Of a stretch of DNA of 7,072 bases, positions 6,756-7,072 are shown piece after piece. Position 1 is the first letter of the stretch. Each line of letters opens with the position of its first letter. The DNA is taken from positions 1 to 7,072 of the forward strand of contig JASIBM010000174.1 in the NCBI GenBank assembly GCA_030045175.1. Reading direction: 5' to 3'. The translations under genes and the position numbers were made by a program. The notes beneath the pieces were generated by a model. The model saw nothing but the letters and a program-made list of their open reading frames with translations, was not told the origin of the DNA and ran no database searches. This DNA comes from Streptosporangiaceae bacterium. GTDB lineage: Bacteria > Actinomycetota > Actinomycetes > Streptosporangiales > Streptosporangiaceae.

Positions 6756-7072
6756 ATGACACACGAGAACCTGCTGGCAAGCCCGACCCCGCCGCCCACG
6801 TACCTGCCCGAGAACAGCGACGCCGCCAGGGCGCTGCGAGACGGGGACGATCCGGCCACGGTGGCCGCGAGATACCCCTCGTGCAGCGCCGCGTGGGCCG
6901 CGCTTGCCGAGCGGGCGCTGCACGAGGATCCGGTGGCCGCCTACGCCTACGCCAGGACGGGCTACCACCGCGGACTTGACCAGTTGCGCCGGGCCGGCTG
7001 GCGCGGGCACGGGCCGATTCCCTGGGAGCACGAGCCCAACCGTGGCTTCTTGCGCTCGCTCTACCTGCTCGG
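6756..7072 (+). CDS. DUF3151 family protein, N-terminal part (3' truncated by the window)
   Basis: The ATG at 6756 opens a frame that stays open to the right edge, giving 105 full codons plus the first two bases of a Gly codon. The start MTHENLL, the helix AAWAALAERAL (45-55), the signature AYAYARTGYHRGLDQLRRAGW (62-82) and PWEHEPNRGFLRSLYLL (89-105) match the actinobacterial DUF3151 family, as I recall it. The family's function is unknown. Its helical, TPR-like look suggests protein contacts, but that is inference. DUF3151 genes are often near fba in actinobacteria (in Mycobacterium tuberculosis, as I recall, a few genes away), which fits here. About 30-40 residues are probably missing beyond the edge, judged from the usual family length of about 130-145. 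No strong Shine-Dalgarno sequence is visible. Confidence 0.9.
   Translation, partial: MTHENLLASPTPPPTYLPENSDAARALRDGDDPATVAARYPSCSAAWAALAERALHEDPVAAYAYARTGYHRGLDQLRRAGWRGHGPIPWEHEPNRGFLRSLYLL

Noticed and set aside
6746..6979. Plus-strand frame starting at ATG 6746
   Set aside because: It stops within the window and has no family resemblance; the frame from 6756 matches DUF3151 and stays open to the edge.
6534..7031. Minus-strand frame covering the reductase start, the intergenic region and the DUF3151 gene
   Set aside because: Shadow of two better-supported genes.

Overview
This 7.1-kb window is very GC-rich, uses GTG as well as ATG starts, and is packed with genes. The proteins look like those of a high-GC Actinomycetota: an actinobacterial-type ClpB, a short actinobacterial-type PyrE, a class II aldolase and a DUF3151 protein. 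I cannot name the genus. Nothing in the window suggests a phage, plasmid, insertion sequence or CRISPR array. It reads as chromosomal housekeeping DNA with some less familiar genes between the core ones.

Layout from left to right. Positions 1-1077 (+) hold the 3' part of clpB, the protein disaggregase, cut by the left edge. A perfect 9-bp inverted repeat (1067-1100) overlaps its stop codon. It lies between clpB and a convergent two-gene unit on the minus strand. That unit begins with a 736-residue protein (3997-1787) made of an NYN/PIN-like nuclease domain, a roughly 475-residue Gly/Pro/Gln/Ala-rich repetitive linker and a compact C-terminal domain. A 203-residue TPR-like protein (1731-1120) follows. 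A 122-bp divergent intergenic region (3998-4119) separates the NYN gene from pyrE (4120-4854, +), orotate phosphoribosyltransferase. Then comes fba (4770-5792, +), class II fructose-bisphosphate aldolase. An aldo/keto reductase (6661-5789, -) converges on fba and overlaps it by 4 bp. A divergent intergenic region (6662-6755) leads to the 5' part of a DUF3151 gene (6756 onward, +), which runs off the right edge.

The clearest oddities are these. (1) The pyrE frame runs about 65 codons past the place where PyrE proteins normally end and 85 nt into fba, while both other forward frames have stops at the expected end. (2) The pyrE-fba junction holds three repeat arms in which the middle one can pair with either the upstream or the downstream arm, a layout like an attenuator or two-state leader. 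(3) The NYN protein has a very long low-complexity linker built partly from 15-bp and 24-bp tandem repeats. (4) A 15-codon Trp-rich mini-ORF overlaps the start of the TPR gene, which lacks a visible Shine-Dalgarno sequence. I see no convincing complete new defence or biosynthetic system. The NYN + TPR pair is the best candidate for an undescribed functional unit.
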